A DNA stretch of 39,767 nt from positions 1 to 39,767 of the forward strand of contig WION01000487.1 of NCBI GenBank assembly GCA_015039365.1, written 5' to 3'. This DNA comes from Amanita rubescens. Its lineage: Eukaryota > Basidiomycota > Agaricomycetes > Agaricales > Amanitaceae. The notes under the pieces are model-generated. The model searched no databases, was not told where the DNA came from, and saw only the letters and a program-made list of their open reading frames with translations. Positions within the stretch are counted from its first letter, which is position 1; each line of letters opens with the position of its first letter. The position numbers and the translations under genes are program-made. Positions 22,295-34,100 of the stretch are shown piece by piece.

Positions 22295-23526
22295 TTCAAT
22301 CATCGTGAATCGGCGTACGATTGTAGTATATACCTGTGCTTGTACTTTTACTTAACGTCTTTGATATCCAATCGAGTGTTGGTCTTACGTTAAATAGGCA
22401 GTCGACGGTCCTGAAACGACCATACGCTGCGAAAGGCGGGGCTTCAATATGGCCCTTTCCGAGTAGAACCGTTTGGTAGCGCCATATGTACTGGTCATCA
22501 AATGATCTTATGCGGAGTTTTTCTGACGAGCATTGTACTAAATAAAGTCGTCATGAGTATGGCCGCATCGGAGGATTGAACCCTAGGCACGTCTGCCAGA
22601 TAAAGTTGGAGTTGCTGGAAGGATCTGCAACCAGAAAGGAAGAATTATCTCTAAGGGAACCGAGTTGATAACAACATGCGCGCAGCTATTGGCTAGTAGT
22701 AGTAAGTGAGAAAAGTGACCCTACATGAAACTTTTCCCCAAGGTCGTTTCTTCGGCCGTTCTGATGATGTTCTCAGTGGCATGGGAGAGAATCTATAAAT
22801 GTTGGACAAAGCGCCGATAATTTTTTTCTGCATTGGGTTATTTGTTTCTCTCGTTTCGGGCCCGGGTAGCAAGACAACTGGATCTGATGGTGACGAGTTG
22901 CATAGCTTGAAATGACGTAGTACGGATTCAGGAATGATATAGGTAAATTAAGGCACCCAATTATAATCGACCAATGACAAATGCAATAGGCGTCGACTCT
23001 GCCAGGACTCGTAGGCGAAGGCGCAAAAGTCTGGATATGAATGACAGGCGAATTATATGGCAATGCTGTGTCAGGTGCTTCATTGAAACCGTTCTGGTCT
23101 CGTATACCAACCCAGGGCTACGAAACTTGACAGCTGCCTGACAGTGAATTATATATAGCATTTCAACCATTGAGCAGGGAGATATGTTTGTCGTGGCGCG
23201 TGGCAAAGTCAGTCACGTCATTGAGTCCGATTCGGCGTCCCATTGACAAATAAACACCACGACAAGCAGCTACCATTATATATATACTACGAGTTACTGT
23301 ACTACGTGCAATACAAATGAAAGATAGAGTGGAGAGACAAGCTATACTACGAGCTGAACTACTAGCTATATACGCGGTTACAATACAAGTACAAAATACA
23401 CAACGTGCAGCGAGGGATGGGTGAGCAAAAAGGTATACGACCGAATCGAACCCAAATTAAAACCGCAAAACATCAAGAGGAAAGGAAAGGCCAAAAAAAA
23501 AGAGAGAACGTGACCGCGATGGTTAC
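22295..23526. other. intergenic; 3' flanks of FunK1 B and Naa30
   Basis: No gene is seen. The first 160 bp are the 3' flank repeat shared with copy A. The region 23270-23525 is AT-rich and likely the 3' untranslated region of the minus-strand Naa30 gene. A tRNA-like T-loop word at about 22574 is discussed under rejected items. Confidence 0.45.
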
Positions 23527-24666
23527 TTAATGCAGATCTTCTTCATCCGAATATGGCGATACCTGAATAGCGCGATAGAGCGGGTGCCTTCGAGGACGTC
23601 GAATGGCGCGACCTGAGCGACCCGATCGGCTCGTTGACCGGCTGCTAGAAAGAGAGGACACGTCCGACGCCGCTCCATGAAACCCTACCACTCCTGTCCC
23701 ATCCGAACTCGTTCCCTCGTCGTCATCCTCCAAATCGTCACCTTCGCGCGGTGGAGGGACTACCAACACCAGCCTAAACGCGTCCTTTCCATTAAGATAA
23801 AACCTATAAAGCCTCTTTTCCCTAATAAACCCCAACGATTCGTATAAACACAACGCGGGTTGGTTGTCGTATTCCGTTTCGAGTACGATCTATATTTGTT
23901 TGGGTGGGTGGGGTCCGGGCGGGCGCGGGAGTTTTGATTTGGGGGGTAACCCGAGGCACGGTGAGGTAATGGAATAATAGAGGTCGTGTGACCGACTCAC
24001 CTCGTCTGCTCCGTCTTCTTTCATGGTTGAGATGGCGTTTCGGACGAGTGTGCTTGCTGGTGGTGGTGATAGTGATGGTGGCGAGCGCGAGAATAGTGCG
24101 GTGACAAGTCGGAAAGAGAGAGGCGTGTGTGCGCGTGTGCGTGAGTTGCGGGTAAAGAGAGGAGAAAAACGGTGCGAGTGAGTTAAACGGTATATGATAT
24201 GGTATTCGGAGGGATAAGGGGTGAAAAAGAATGAAAGGGTGGACGAGACACATACCGATACCCCGGTTCCGCCATTCCTTGCGTACGCTGAGCATCGCAA
24301 TGTACCCTCTATTCGCCAAATCTCGGTGTATACTCTGTTTACATATGATAACACCAACGGGTTCCGATGTAGGAGCGTCGTTCGAGAATGCCTGTGGTCG
24401 CGTTCGAGCACTCCCGCTACATGAACACGAACATGGAACGGACTTACAAGAAAAGATAGATGGGGCCTGCTCCAACGAGCGTCAAAACGTCAATGTCAAT
24501 CCAACCGGTGATAAAGAAGACAACCGCGACCGTACCATTGATGCAAGAAATATCTAAAGGTGTAAATGACATATGGCTCTGAGAGCTCACTCTGAACTAA
24601 GGCCATGATATGCGATAGATCAGTTTCGCCATTGTACGGTCTGTAGAGGATGTGGTTGTCGGACAT
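23527..24666 (-). CDS. NAA30: N-terminal acetyltransferase NatC catalytic subunit (Naa30/Mak3)
   Basis: Five exons (24666-24536, 24466-24448, 24391-24256, 24056-24001, 23889-23527) close in phase to 234 residues. The GNAT fold is clear: [17 protein letters not shown] and [18 protein letters not shown] at the start, [20 protein letters not shown], the acetyl-CoA loop RNRGIA at 91-96, then [20 protein letters not shown] and [16 protein letters not shown]. These are Mak3/Naa30 signatures. NatC acetylates nascent chains starting with Met followed by a bulky hydrophobic residue, together with Naa35 and Naa38. Exon 2 is only 19 nt. Intron 3 is about 199 nt, longer than the rest. After the catalytic domain there is a non-conserved tail, acidic then Ser/Arg-rich ([17 protein letters not shown]), ending DEEDLH. 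Confidence 0.93.
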
Positions 24667-25285
24667 TGAGTGGGTTGATGTGTTTGCTGTGATGTAAAGA
24701 AGCGAATAAGAAAGGTCGTGGCGTGGCGTGTCGCATGAGGCACCTCCGGGATCACGCCTCGATCAGCTCCGTGGCACGTGATGTGTAACGCTTACGTCCT
24801 CATCGGACTCGGAGACGCGTCGCGGAACCACGGAGTCCCTACGCCAATCCGTAACAGAGATAACTTCTTTATTTCTATTTGTACATTTGTTATATTCTGT
24901 TTTACATGATATTCGACTTATCTTGCGCAGATATGGAAACAAGTATGTGCGTCTCAACGGCAGAAGGCAAAGCAGGCAGGGATTGGTGGGATATGGACGA
25001 TATAAAAAAGGAAAACAACTACAATGGTGGGTCCCTACCCTGGTGCATTTTTATATTTTTAGCCCAGCCTCGCTTCAAGCAAGGTTATGAACGCGGCTAG
25101 AATGGAACAACGATGATAAAGCGCATCTAGCAGATTGGCGCGTGGCGAGCAACAGGTCAACGATGGACGAATGGGTAATCGTGTTGAGCTTCTTCTCCCT
25201 TCTAGATCCAACAACATCGGACCGGCTTCCAACCTCGTGGCAAATGGAATAGACAGAAGAGAAGGATTGAATCACCGCGTGACCC
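24667..25285. other. Naa30 promoter side and 3' flank of the GATA gene
   Basis: The gap lies between the stop of the GATA gene and the start of Naa30, both on the minus strand. It should contain the GATA gene 3' untranslated region and the Naa30 promoter. No other gene is seen. Confidence 0.45.
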
Positions 25286-28057
25286 CTAGTATACCCGCAT
25301 AGGGGAGTCATACGATTCGAAGCTAGCCGATCCTCCCGACCCAGTCGCAGTTGAAGAATTGGCTAGCGTGCCAGTCTGGTTGCCCTCGTCCGGGAGCGCC
25401 ATGGGTGGGTGCAAGTAGGTAGAAAACAACGACTCCGTGTCGTCTGGCAACACCATAGGCGGATGCAAATAGTCCATCGGGCTATCGTCCGTGGGAGGCA
25501 GCATCGGCGGATGGAAGAGCGCCGGAGAGCGGTCGGCATGCGGGAGCATAGGAGGGTGCCAAAACGTGTTACCAGAACCCCGCAGCCCAGGACCGTTGGA
25601 ATTGAGACCATTGGTAGCCCCGTTGGTGTTAGCGTTGGGCGAGGCACTCGGACTGGTGTTCCCGCATGCGCCAGAAGAGGAAAAGCTGAATGGATAATCA
25701 ACTGAAGATCGGGCCGAGTTTGACGTCACAGACGACGCTGCCGAGTAATTGTCAAAAGAGCTGTAAGAAGCCGCACTGGATGGCGGCTCAGACGCCGAGT
25801 CCGTGCTCATCCTCCTCCGCTTGGGGGATCTTGGACTCATGCTGAGATCCATTTCAGAGTTGTTGCTGCTCGTCGTACTGTCCATGTTGGAGAAAGGGAG
25901 AGGCTCAGAGGGAAGACTGTAGTGCTGCAAAAGATAATCTGGATGATATGGACCAGGGAAATGGAACTGGTAAGAAGAAGAGTAGAGATTGGATTGGTTG
26001 TTGTCGGGCCCCAGGGCGCCAAGAAGTTCGGATTGCGCAGAACGATACTCCATCTCCTCGTGATAGTCGTAGGAGAGTTGGGTGGTCGAGTCAGGTGCGA
26101 GGGTGGGAGAGGGGTCACGGACCGGAGAGGGACGACGACTGACGCCAGGACTAGCAGAGGGAGTCTCGGACGTGTTATTGCCGCGCCGTGCATCGTGCCT
26201 CGAACGTTTACGAATGACGTCCGACTTCATGGAAATGGGACGAGCAGAGCCATGCAATTTGTAATACAAGCCACATCTGAGACGGAAATGAATAACAAAT
26301 TGTGTAAAGCACGGTTTTACTCACGCATTGCAAACCGTCTTGCCTTCATCGTCCTTTCTCCATAATGGGGTGGCCGTGGTGTGACAGTTGTAGCATTGCG
26401 CTGGTAATGCGCTTGAGACATTGACTATATGCGTCCCGTGTTGTGGCTTACCCATGACATCAACGGTCTCTTGACGGGGCGCAGCTTGTGTCCGACCTTC
26501 GCCATGAGTATTGCGCATGCTCTTGGGCCTCGGACGCTTGTGCTTAGATAGGAGTTAGAGCGAGTATGTGGCTGAATATAGATTAAACTCACGAGCTTGC
26601 AATACAAGCCACATGCGTTGCAGTTGAGTTCATCGTTTAGACCTCTTCTCCACAGGGGCGTATGAGTTGCGCCGCAGTTGGAACATTCAGCTTTAACACC
26701 TCCTGGAGCCGAGTTGCTAATATTGGATGTTCGAGAAGAATTTGTTGCGGTGGCACCGGGCCCAGAGGAACGGCTAGAGGTAGGATTTGTGCTTTGGGTT
26801 CTTACTGTCAACGTGGGACGAGTGTTGTTGCCGGCGAGCGAATTGACCTTGGACGGAACGACGGTATCTGGCAACATTTCCTTGACTCCATGAGAAAGGA
26901 GAGAAACAGGGCTTAATGCGCTATCCTTGTTCATGTCCGCGGAAACGCTATTTCGGTGACGGTGGGTCATGGATTCGAAAGTATTTTGGGGGGAGGTCGT
27001 GTTATTGGTCGTGGTAGTCATTCGGGCGGCAGCGGATGCCCGCCTGCGGGTTTTGCGGGGTTCGGGAACAGGGGCGGGAGGAGGGACAAAAGTAGCTGGT
27101 TGCATCACGACATCTTCCTGAGGCTGCTGTGAACGTGGGACATAAGTGGTGGGAGTGGTTGCAAGATTGGATGAGAGGGAGAAATTGTTTGTATCTTCTA
27201 GAATTTCGTCAAGATGAAGCTCGATGGTGGGGCGGACAATGCTAAAGCCGTCGTTAGAGGCGGAGGGGTTGAGCCCTTCTCCGTAATTCATGCTATTCGT
27301 GACAGAGGGAGTGGGGTATAAGAGAGCAGAAGGACCAAAGTCGCTGGAAAACAAGGGAGGGAATCTAAGCGAGGGAAGCGTGTCTTTATCATTGGCCTCG
27401 TTGGGATTGGCATCATCAGAGGCAAGAGTAGCAGCGATGCCGCGAGCGATACCATTAGCGCGAGTGCGTTTGGTGAATTCAGCCGAGGGTCTCAGGTCAG
27501 GTTTGTTGACGGGTTGGGTGGTAGGAGGGCTGGGTTGATCGACGCTAAAAGTGAACTGCATACGTTTGATCGTTCCGGGCTGGGCGTTCTGACTCGCCTC
27601 CCGGCTGCGTTCCTTTTCGGCTGCGCGCTGGCGAATAAGATCTGCGGAAGGAGTGGGCTTGTAGTCGGGTGCCTCTAACTCCTGGATGCTCCTGGGACGG
27701 GGAGGGTGAGGTCGACCGAGGAAGGGAACGCAGGAGACTCACCTGCCCTTCTCTTTGTCGAGCTTGTCGCACATGCACTTGGAGAGCTTCTTAAAGTCGC
27801 GCTTTGACTTTGCATTGTCGGTGTCTACCATGAGGTTCTGGAGATGCCAAAGCCTCCAACTAATATTTTCTAGACGCTGGCCTTGCTCAAGATAGCCGGC
27901 GACCTTTGTGCAGACCTTCCAAGTTTTAGTCAAAGCTTCTGAGTCATTGAGATTGCTGAATGCGACAAAAGACTTGTTTCCCTATATAATGTATGAGCGG
28001 TGATGGATATATGCGAAGACTAGATACCTTGAATTTGAGATTGAGGATATTGGGCAT
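25286..28057 (-). CDS. GATA transcription factor, AreA/Gaf1-type N-terminus with two zinc fingers
   Basis: Six exons (28057-28028, 27981-27743, 27691-26593, 26542-26452, 26400-26325, 26276-25286) give 841 residues. Residues about 27-60 (TKTWKVCTKVAGYLEQ, RLENISWRLWHLQN) match the AreA/Gaf1 N-terminal GATA-like domain (PF08550). A long low-complexity region follows. Two GATA fingers come next: Cys426/429/447/450 (CSNCGATHTPLWRRG..CNACGLYCKL) and Cys489/492/510/513 (CYNCHTTATPLWRKD..CNACGLYYKL). The second is followed by the basic tail KSDVIRKRSRHDARR. The fingers are only about 38 residues apart and lack the cysteine-rich spacer of iron-responsive Sre/Urbs1 factors. A role in nitrogen or nutrient regulation is therefore the better guess. 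The C-terminal part is Ser/Asn-rich and carries four HPPM repeats. It should act in the nucleus, binding GATA sites. Confidence 0.9.
25397..25558 (-). repeat. four-fold HPPM repeat within the GATA factor
   Basis: Residues 752-805 of the GATA factor contain HPPMLPHAD, HPPMLPPTDD, HPPMVLPDD and HPPMALPDE, spaced 15, 16 and 18 residues apart and separated by Ser/Thr/Asp-rich linkers. It looks like a repeated short interaction motif. Confidence 0.8.
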
Positions 28058-30500
28058 GGGGGAATGAAGAAGAGATGAAACTTTGAAAAAGGATGCATAA
28101 AAAGAAAAAAACGCGACAAGAGGCGCGCCGGTAGCCGAGAAGCGCACGTGGGAGATGCCCTCAGCCCTCCTCATGTGACTTATCGATCTAGCACAGCCCG
28201 CCCCCTGTGGCGACAACCGACGTCACTGCCGCGATTAAAGCCCACCATTCTTTTGTCTAACATGAGGCTTAATGTGATGACCTAGAAGTATACATACAGA
28301 GCCCCTTTCATTATCTATCGCTTACCCTTATCTCACTCGACATGTCGACTGACGCGGACGAGCGCTCAATTCTTTGCTTAATTTGGCTCACCCAGCTCAA
28401 GTGCCTACATAACGTTATATACACATACCGTAAACCCATATCGGCTGTGTTGACATATCATATCATCCCAACCTTGGCAAAAATATATTGCCCTCAAGGT
28501 TCATATTTCTCACCATGAGCTTTATGCTTTTTTATCACGTCTGAAAGTCTAGGGGTATCCTTTTCCATAGTAACTCTTCATACCCAGACGCGAAACACAC
28601 ATGCACGAGGAAGGCGCCGCTTCACGGCAGTCAGTGGCTGCACCTCAATTGAAATAGAATGGGGATGATAGGTTGATCCCATCAACGGACTTTGCCGCCT
28701 TTAGAACCGTCGGTCACGATAGCACCCCCCCTGCGCAAAATTACTTTGCAGGAGGAACCGTAATCATATTAATAAGGGCGCCCTACCTTTCAATCATAAA
28801 TCTGGGGACAGCGGTGTCGATCCTTAGACTGTTTACGAGACCCTTCAATGCCAGACAGCTTGCCTGTCGGATCTCACATGTCAAACGAGTCTATTCCACT
28901 CTGTTGCCGCACTGCGCTGGCTATGCTCTCTGGATTCTGGAAACATACCGGTGTCCGCACACATCACGCCGTGTGTGGGGCTTCTGTCGTGTCAAGAACC
29001 CCTGACGGTCTCGACTCAATCAGAAGCAAACCGTCGCCCGTCGTCAACCCTCTGGCCGTTCTCCATTCTTCGCCTTGAGGCTAAGTATGATGACACCATA
29101 CATTAGTGAGAGATTCCAGGCGGGGATGGAGTGGCCTGCGAATCTGGTATCTGAGCTTCTCTAGATAAGCAAGCCGCAATCAGAAACGTGCGTACGACTC
29201 TGGTATTAACTGTCACATGCCAATTTCAGAGCTTCTTCTAGTTCGCTCAGAAAGATCTAAAGGATTGCCAAATGATATCAGAACAACAAGTAATGGTCAG
29301 ACGGTCTCAAGTGTGAGCTTCCCATATGACAAGGTTTGCGGCAAGTCTCACGGGCGCAAATCGCGGTTGGACGCTCGCATCCGACATAAGCCTATTATAT
29401 CCCTACATCATCAAATCATCATCACTTTTTTTTTGATTCTTGTCGTGACCACTGCCATGGTCCCGACTTGCCTCTTTATGCTCTTTGACCGTGAGTATCG
29501 ACATGCTCTATCTTTGGAAGGTATCGTATCGGGTGCAGTGGCCACCTATCGCGATAGTGACGCGCCAATCATGTTCAGCGTAGTGCCCCACACTTGTCAT
29601 TCGTTTTCCAACGTACCCCGGCGGGTCGGAAAATTGTCGAACAAGGAGAGCTAGGATTGATGTAATTGTGGGAATGATGGGACTAGAAGAGTAGGAAAAT
29701 CATCGGTGTAAGTACAGTCACTGAAGCTAGTTGGCAGTGGCACAAGTTGAGGAGGTAGGGATTGAAATTCATGCTTAGGAGCAACGAAAACCTTTCCGTC
29801 ACGTCGCCGTCGTTATCTCGCTTCCACTATTCAACGGTGCTTCATGCGTCCAAATGAAACGTTCATTTGCGAACTTCGTTGACTTTTCTCCATTTATTCA
29901 ATGAACAAAACGTGCTATCGGACTTCGGTGGTCACCGGGACTGGCTAAGATCAATTACAAATACTGCTAGTACATATCTACTTCGTATACCGTTGTGCGA
30001 AATTACCAAGTTGAGGACAAGGCGTAGATAGACCTCGAATTTGAAACTCCAAGTAACGGTATCATGGAGCGAAGTTTGAACGGCGCTTTAGTGAACGCTA
30101 AGAACAAGGAAAGTTCGTGCTGCGGCACTTCTTTCGATACCAAGAACTATGGACAGGCATTATCCCACTTCCATTATGCCAAACGCGCTTCTGGATCTTG
30201 GCTCGACGCTGCTCCAAATCAAACGAAGCTGGTGTTCACAAGTACCTTTTCTCCATTTATTCAATGAACGAAACGTGCCTTCGGACTTCGGCGAAGCCAG
30301 TTCGCCTGAAGCCGAGAACACAGGGGTGGGCCGAAATAGCCATCTTGGAATGATTCGAGAATGTTGGTGGACAATGTTTTCGTAATTGCGTGAAGTTGGT
30401 TACCATATCTCCATTTGTTCTTCTGGATTTTGACGGCGCGTCGCTTTTATTTCTGAAAGCTCGCAGAGCCGCATTGAGCAGTTAAACCTGAAAAAAAGCA
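28058..30500. other. long intergenic stretch with no supported gene
   Basis: I see no recognisable protein family on either strand. The frame 29217-29654 contains a hydrophobic patch (IIITFFLILVVTTAMV) but has no convincing start or homology. The part next to 28058 must contain the GATA gene promoter. A short direct repeat near 29884 and 30246 is listed separately. Confidence 0.5.
29884..30290 (+). repeat. direct repeat pair about 360 bp apart
   Basis: CTTTTCTCCATTTATTCAAT is followed by GAAC.AAACGTGC and then TCGGACTTCGG. It occurs at about 29884-29930 and again at about 30244-30290. The surrounding words (TCCAAAT.AAACG about 30-50 bp upstream of each) also match. A duplicated segment of at least 45 bp, perhaps about 100 bp. 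Confidence 0.6.
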
Positions 30501-30509
30501 TGATTCGAG

Positions 30510-30850
30510 AACACGAAGAGAATTTATGATCCCCTATTCCCTGGTCGTGGCTTTTACTGTGGCGTTTCGACAATTTTCACGCTGGCACGTTAACGGACAG
30601 TTAACGCTTCCATCTGAAGGAAGAAAAAAAAACTCGTTTCCCGAGTCACTCACAGAATTGCTGCCGAAATTCCTGGCTGGGAGCGTCCAGAAGAAAAAGT
30701 TTTTTTCTTTCAAGTCATTGGACCAACATTTCAAAGTCCGTGTATTAGCATTGTGCCGGTGCGTCCCTTTTTGATTTTTTGGACACGGCCGCAAAGTGAT
30801 TGTTATGACTCGACTTGATATTGTTTGGTCTTGTTGATCCGTCGTTTACT
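30510..30850 (+). repeat. far-upstream flank repeat of the C/D/E FunK1 array, copy 1
   Basis: Words such as GTTTCGACAATTTTCACG, AACTCG.TTCCCGAGTCAC, GGTGCGTCCCTTTTTGA and TTTGGTCTTGTTG recur in the same order at 34385-34700 and 37150-37490, ahead of copies D and E. Confidence 0.65.
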
Positions 30851-31092
30851 CAGTCGCGTGGCACCGTCATAGTCGCGCGCCACTGGACAAGTCGTTCGTA
30901 TTGTCGTTAGTTCAGACCTCGAGAATCGTCCACGTGAGTTGGATTTAGTTCAATGTGTAACACGTCTACATTGATGATAGGTTGAATTGGTAAAATCGAG
31001 TTAATACTTGACTTTCACCGGACATAGTGGCATTCCAACACGAGGTTATTGCGACCTCCAACCCCATCGATAATCAACTAATCCAGATTCAA

Positions 31093-31118
31093 ATTCCGCA
31101 TTTTCTGAACGTATAAAT
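31093..31118 (+). promoter_or_regulatory. FunK1 upstream block and TATA box of intact copy C
   Basis: TTCCGCATTTTCTGAACG leads into TATAAAT at 31112-31118, and the start codon follows at 31154. ATCGATAATC is about 25 bp upstream. The same arrangement precedes copy B although the coding sequences of B and C are clearly diverged. Confidence 0.65.
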
Positions 31119-31153
31119 TGTCTCATTACAGGTCAGTCGTCTGCTCTATCGTC

Positions 31154-34100
31154 ATGGCTTACAGTCAATCTCACGTTACCCATTCGGACACTCCCATCTT
31201 GTTCCATATACACAGCAGGTCGGTCTTGCGAATGAAAGAGAAGGTTAAGGCCGTCCTCGATGCGGTAGCCGCCGAGCTTTCCGGACATGTGCGAATTTGC
31301 GATACCGACAACCTTCTGGAAACCCTTCTTCCCGTTCCAAGTGAAACGCTCGACGCCATCTTTGCCAGCGTCAAAAACACTGGAAATTATTCTGCGACGC
31401 AACAGCGTTGGAAAGGCTTTCCAACCGCGAAGGACGCTAGAGAATCATTGTTCTATCAGCCCTTCCTAACTGCAGCTGAAGCGATTCGCGCCGCGGTTCC
31501 GGATGGGACGAAGAATTGTTTGGAAGGACAATGGTACGACCGCCATGACAAATCACCGGAATCAAGCCAGGAGTCAGCGGACGCCCGACCGGATCTCCTT
31601 TTCGTGTCCAGGCCAATGGTAGTTAAGAAATTGGAGGAAGAGGTTCGCGTGCTAGAACAGGAAGCAAGACAATCGGTCCCCCTACCATCAAGCCCAGAGC
31701 AGGAAAAATTGGTATGACATGCTACTCGTTTGACGCACAGATTACTAATCGAAATCTTAGGAGGGACAGCAGAGTATTTGGTGGCGACAGGTTCATATAC
31801 CTGTCGAAATAAAGAAAGCCAATACCAAAGAATTGTTTGAGCAGGGTTTCGTTCAAACGTGCTGTTACATTCGTCTCGCCCTTCGGGAACAGCTGGACCG
31901 TCGCTTTTGCATTGCCCTCTTACTATGCGGCGATGCGCTCACGGTGTTTTTCAACGATAGATCGGGCCTTTTTTTCACGCTAGACTCGATCAACATACAC
32001 ACGGATCCGCGGAAGTTTATCCAAGTCATTGCCGCGCTTTCCATTTTGAAGCCTTGTCGGATCGGTTGGGATCCTCACATGAAAGTATATGACCCCGTAA
32101 GCCGTGAGGCTAAAGTCTCCTATCTTGTTGGTGACGAGGCAAGATTTTTCAAACCGAACTTGGCCAAAACTCATTGGGAAATCGATGTTCCGTCGAGGGT
32201 AGAAGGACAGCGCGAGACGGTCATCACTATCGCTGCCATTTCCATCAGTCGTGCCGAGGTCATGTCCGGGCGAGCGACGTTAGTTTGGGAAGTCATACGA
32301 AAAGCACCGAATTTTGATATCAATGAGGTCAGACGACTACAAGCTGTTATCTTTTTATTCTCGCACTCATCTACGCTAGATCTTCGTGCTCAAGCGCTAT
32401 TGGCGCCCGTATCAACAAGCCAAAAACGGTGAAGATATACTGCCGAGCTTCATGCCGGAGGGCGAAAGATATCGTAAAGTTCCTTCATGGGAAGATCGTA
32501 TCTTCTCCGACGAGGATATACAGGTCGCGGATAATGAAAATGACTCTACGCTGGAACATATCCGCCGCGGCCTGAAGACCGTACATTTCTCTCCTCAGGA
32601 AGGTTCGCGAAAACGATTCATGGAAGACGACAATTGGGACCACCTAAAAGCGACACTGGATCCGAATGCAAAACGTTTTATTTATGCTGATGAGGTGAAG
32701 CCGGTGTCTCGAGTCCACACGCAAATTATGCACACATATACGGGTTGGCCTCTCCGACATTTTAAGGATCTAAATGAGCTTCTCCGAGTTATCCGTGACA
32801 TTCTCTTGGGTAAGCGATTGAATAACTAAGGGCATGGATCTTCTAACGAGAACTTTGTAAGAACATAAACATTTGTACTACAACGGTCTCGTACTCCATC
32901 GCGATATCAGCATTGAGAACATCATAATTATGCCTCGAAACGATGAGACAGTAGGGCGGCTCATTGACTTGGATCACGCGAAAGTAGTCAGCTCATCGAA
33001 GACAAGGGTGACGCCGAATGTCAGCTACGAGGAAGTCCAGGACTTCAAGACAATGTGTCGTCTTTCAAAACGGTTCCCCTCGATTGATGAAGAAGTCTTA
33101 GAGGCTTGCATCGCATCCATACCAGATAAGGACCTTAGCCACGCGTTTAATTATATTACGTCTGTTGTGGGAATTCGGGTAGAACATTTTGGCCTAGACA
33201 TTAGTCGTGAAATAAAGCTCACTGATATGGGCTGGCATCATCAGGTAAGCTTCAAATCTACACAATTCTTATCTCAGTTATTGAGCGGTCGCTAGATCAA
33301 GGCTTCGCCCGATTTTTCTGCACATCAGGCCAGACCTGGCCATCAAACGGTACGATTTTTGTCCATAAATGTGCTCGGTCTGTTTACAAGCCAAAATTCT
33401 TCAGGGAACTCTACCTTTCATGAGTGTTGAAGTATTAGAAGAAGCTCCAATGTTTGAAGATCCGAAAGGCTTCGAAGAACAATGGTGTCATGAAGCTATT
33501 AACGATGTTGAATCGCTTTTTTGGGTCTTGATATTTATTTGCTTGGTTCGCAAAGGGCCAGGGATAAATATGTTGCGCACGGAGCTGTTGGAAGACAACC
33601 CCAAAGACAAAGAATTACAGGATCTTCTCCACAGCTATTTCGATTCGGACAACGAATTTGTCGTATGTGGGAACAAGAAACGGCTTTTTAACCGAAAAGA
33701 CAGGATGAACAAAGATATTCTAGCCAACTTCCATCCATATTTCGAACCTCTTAAAAATATGGTGGACCAATGGCTGTGCATTATGATATTTGCTTACAAG
33801 CATCGCAAGTCCGAGTATTACACCATCCACGACCAAATCATTCACATCGTCGATCAAGCCATCGAGAATCTGTCCAAGTCTCAACTTAACGAAGACCCTA
33901 AAACAAAGGTGGAGGCGAAGCGAAGGCAAGATCTTCGCAAAGAACGCATGAAGTGGTTCAAAGGGAGGAGCGACGAAGCGGCTTTTGACGCTTCCGGCGA
34001 CCAGAAAGCAGCTTCGGCTTTGGAGTTCTCGCCTCAACGACCCATCCGTGTTTCTGGTGTCGGGTCAAGTCTTCAACTTCCTGCAGAACCCGGGTCTCCA

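Noticed and set aside
16582..22460. Repeat-induced point mutation as the cause of decay in copies A and B
   Set aside because: The differences seen are mostly small indels rather than runs of C-to-T or G-to-A changes.
22560..22640. Possible minus-strand tRNA: T-loop word GGTTCAATCC followed later by GGCCA
   Set aside because: No A-box, no D-arm and no acceptor stem can be paired around it; the arms do not fold into a cloverleaf.
25922..26365. Plus-strand open frame of 147 codons opposite the GATA gene
   Set aside because: It is a shadow of the minus-strand coding exons, spans two of their splice junctions and has no motif.
26325..26700. Calling the GATA gene a Sre1/Urbs1 iron regulator because it has two fingers
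   Set aside because: The cysteine-rich spacer typical of that group is missing and the N-terminus has the AreA/Gaf1 domain.
29217..29654. Possible small membrane protein with a hydrophobic patch
   Set aside because: No start context, no family resemblance and uncertain splicing; the patch sits next to a T-run and may be chance.
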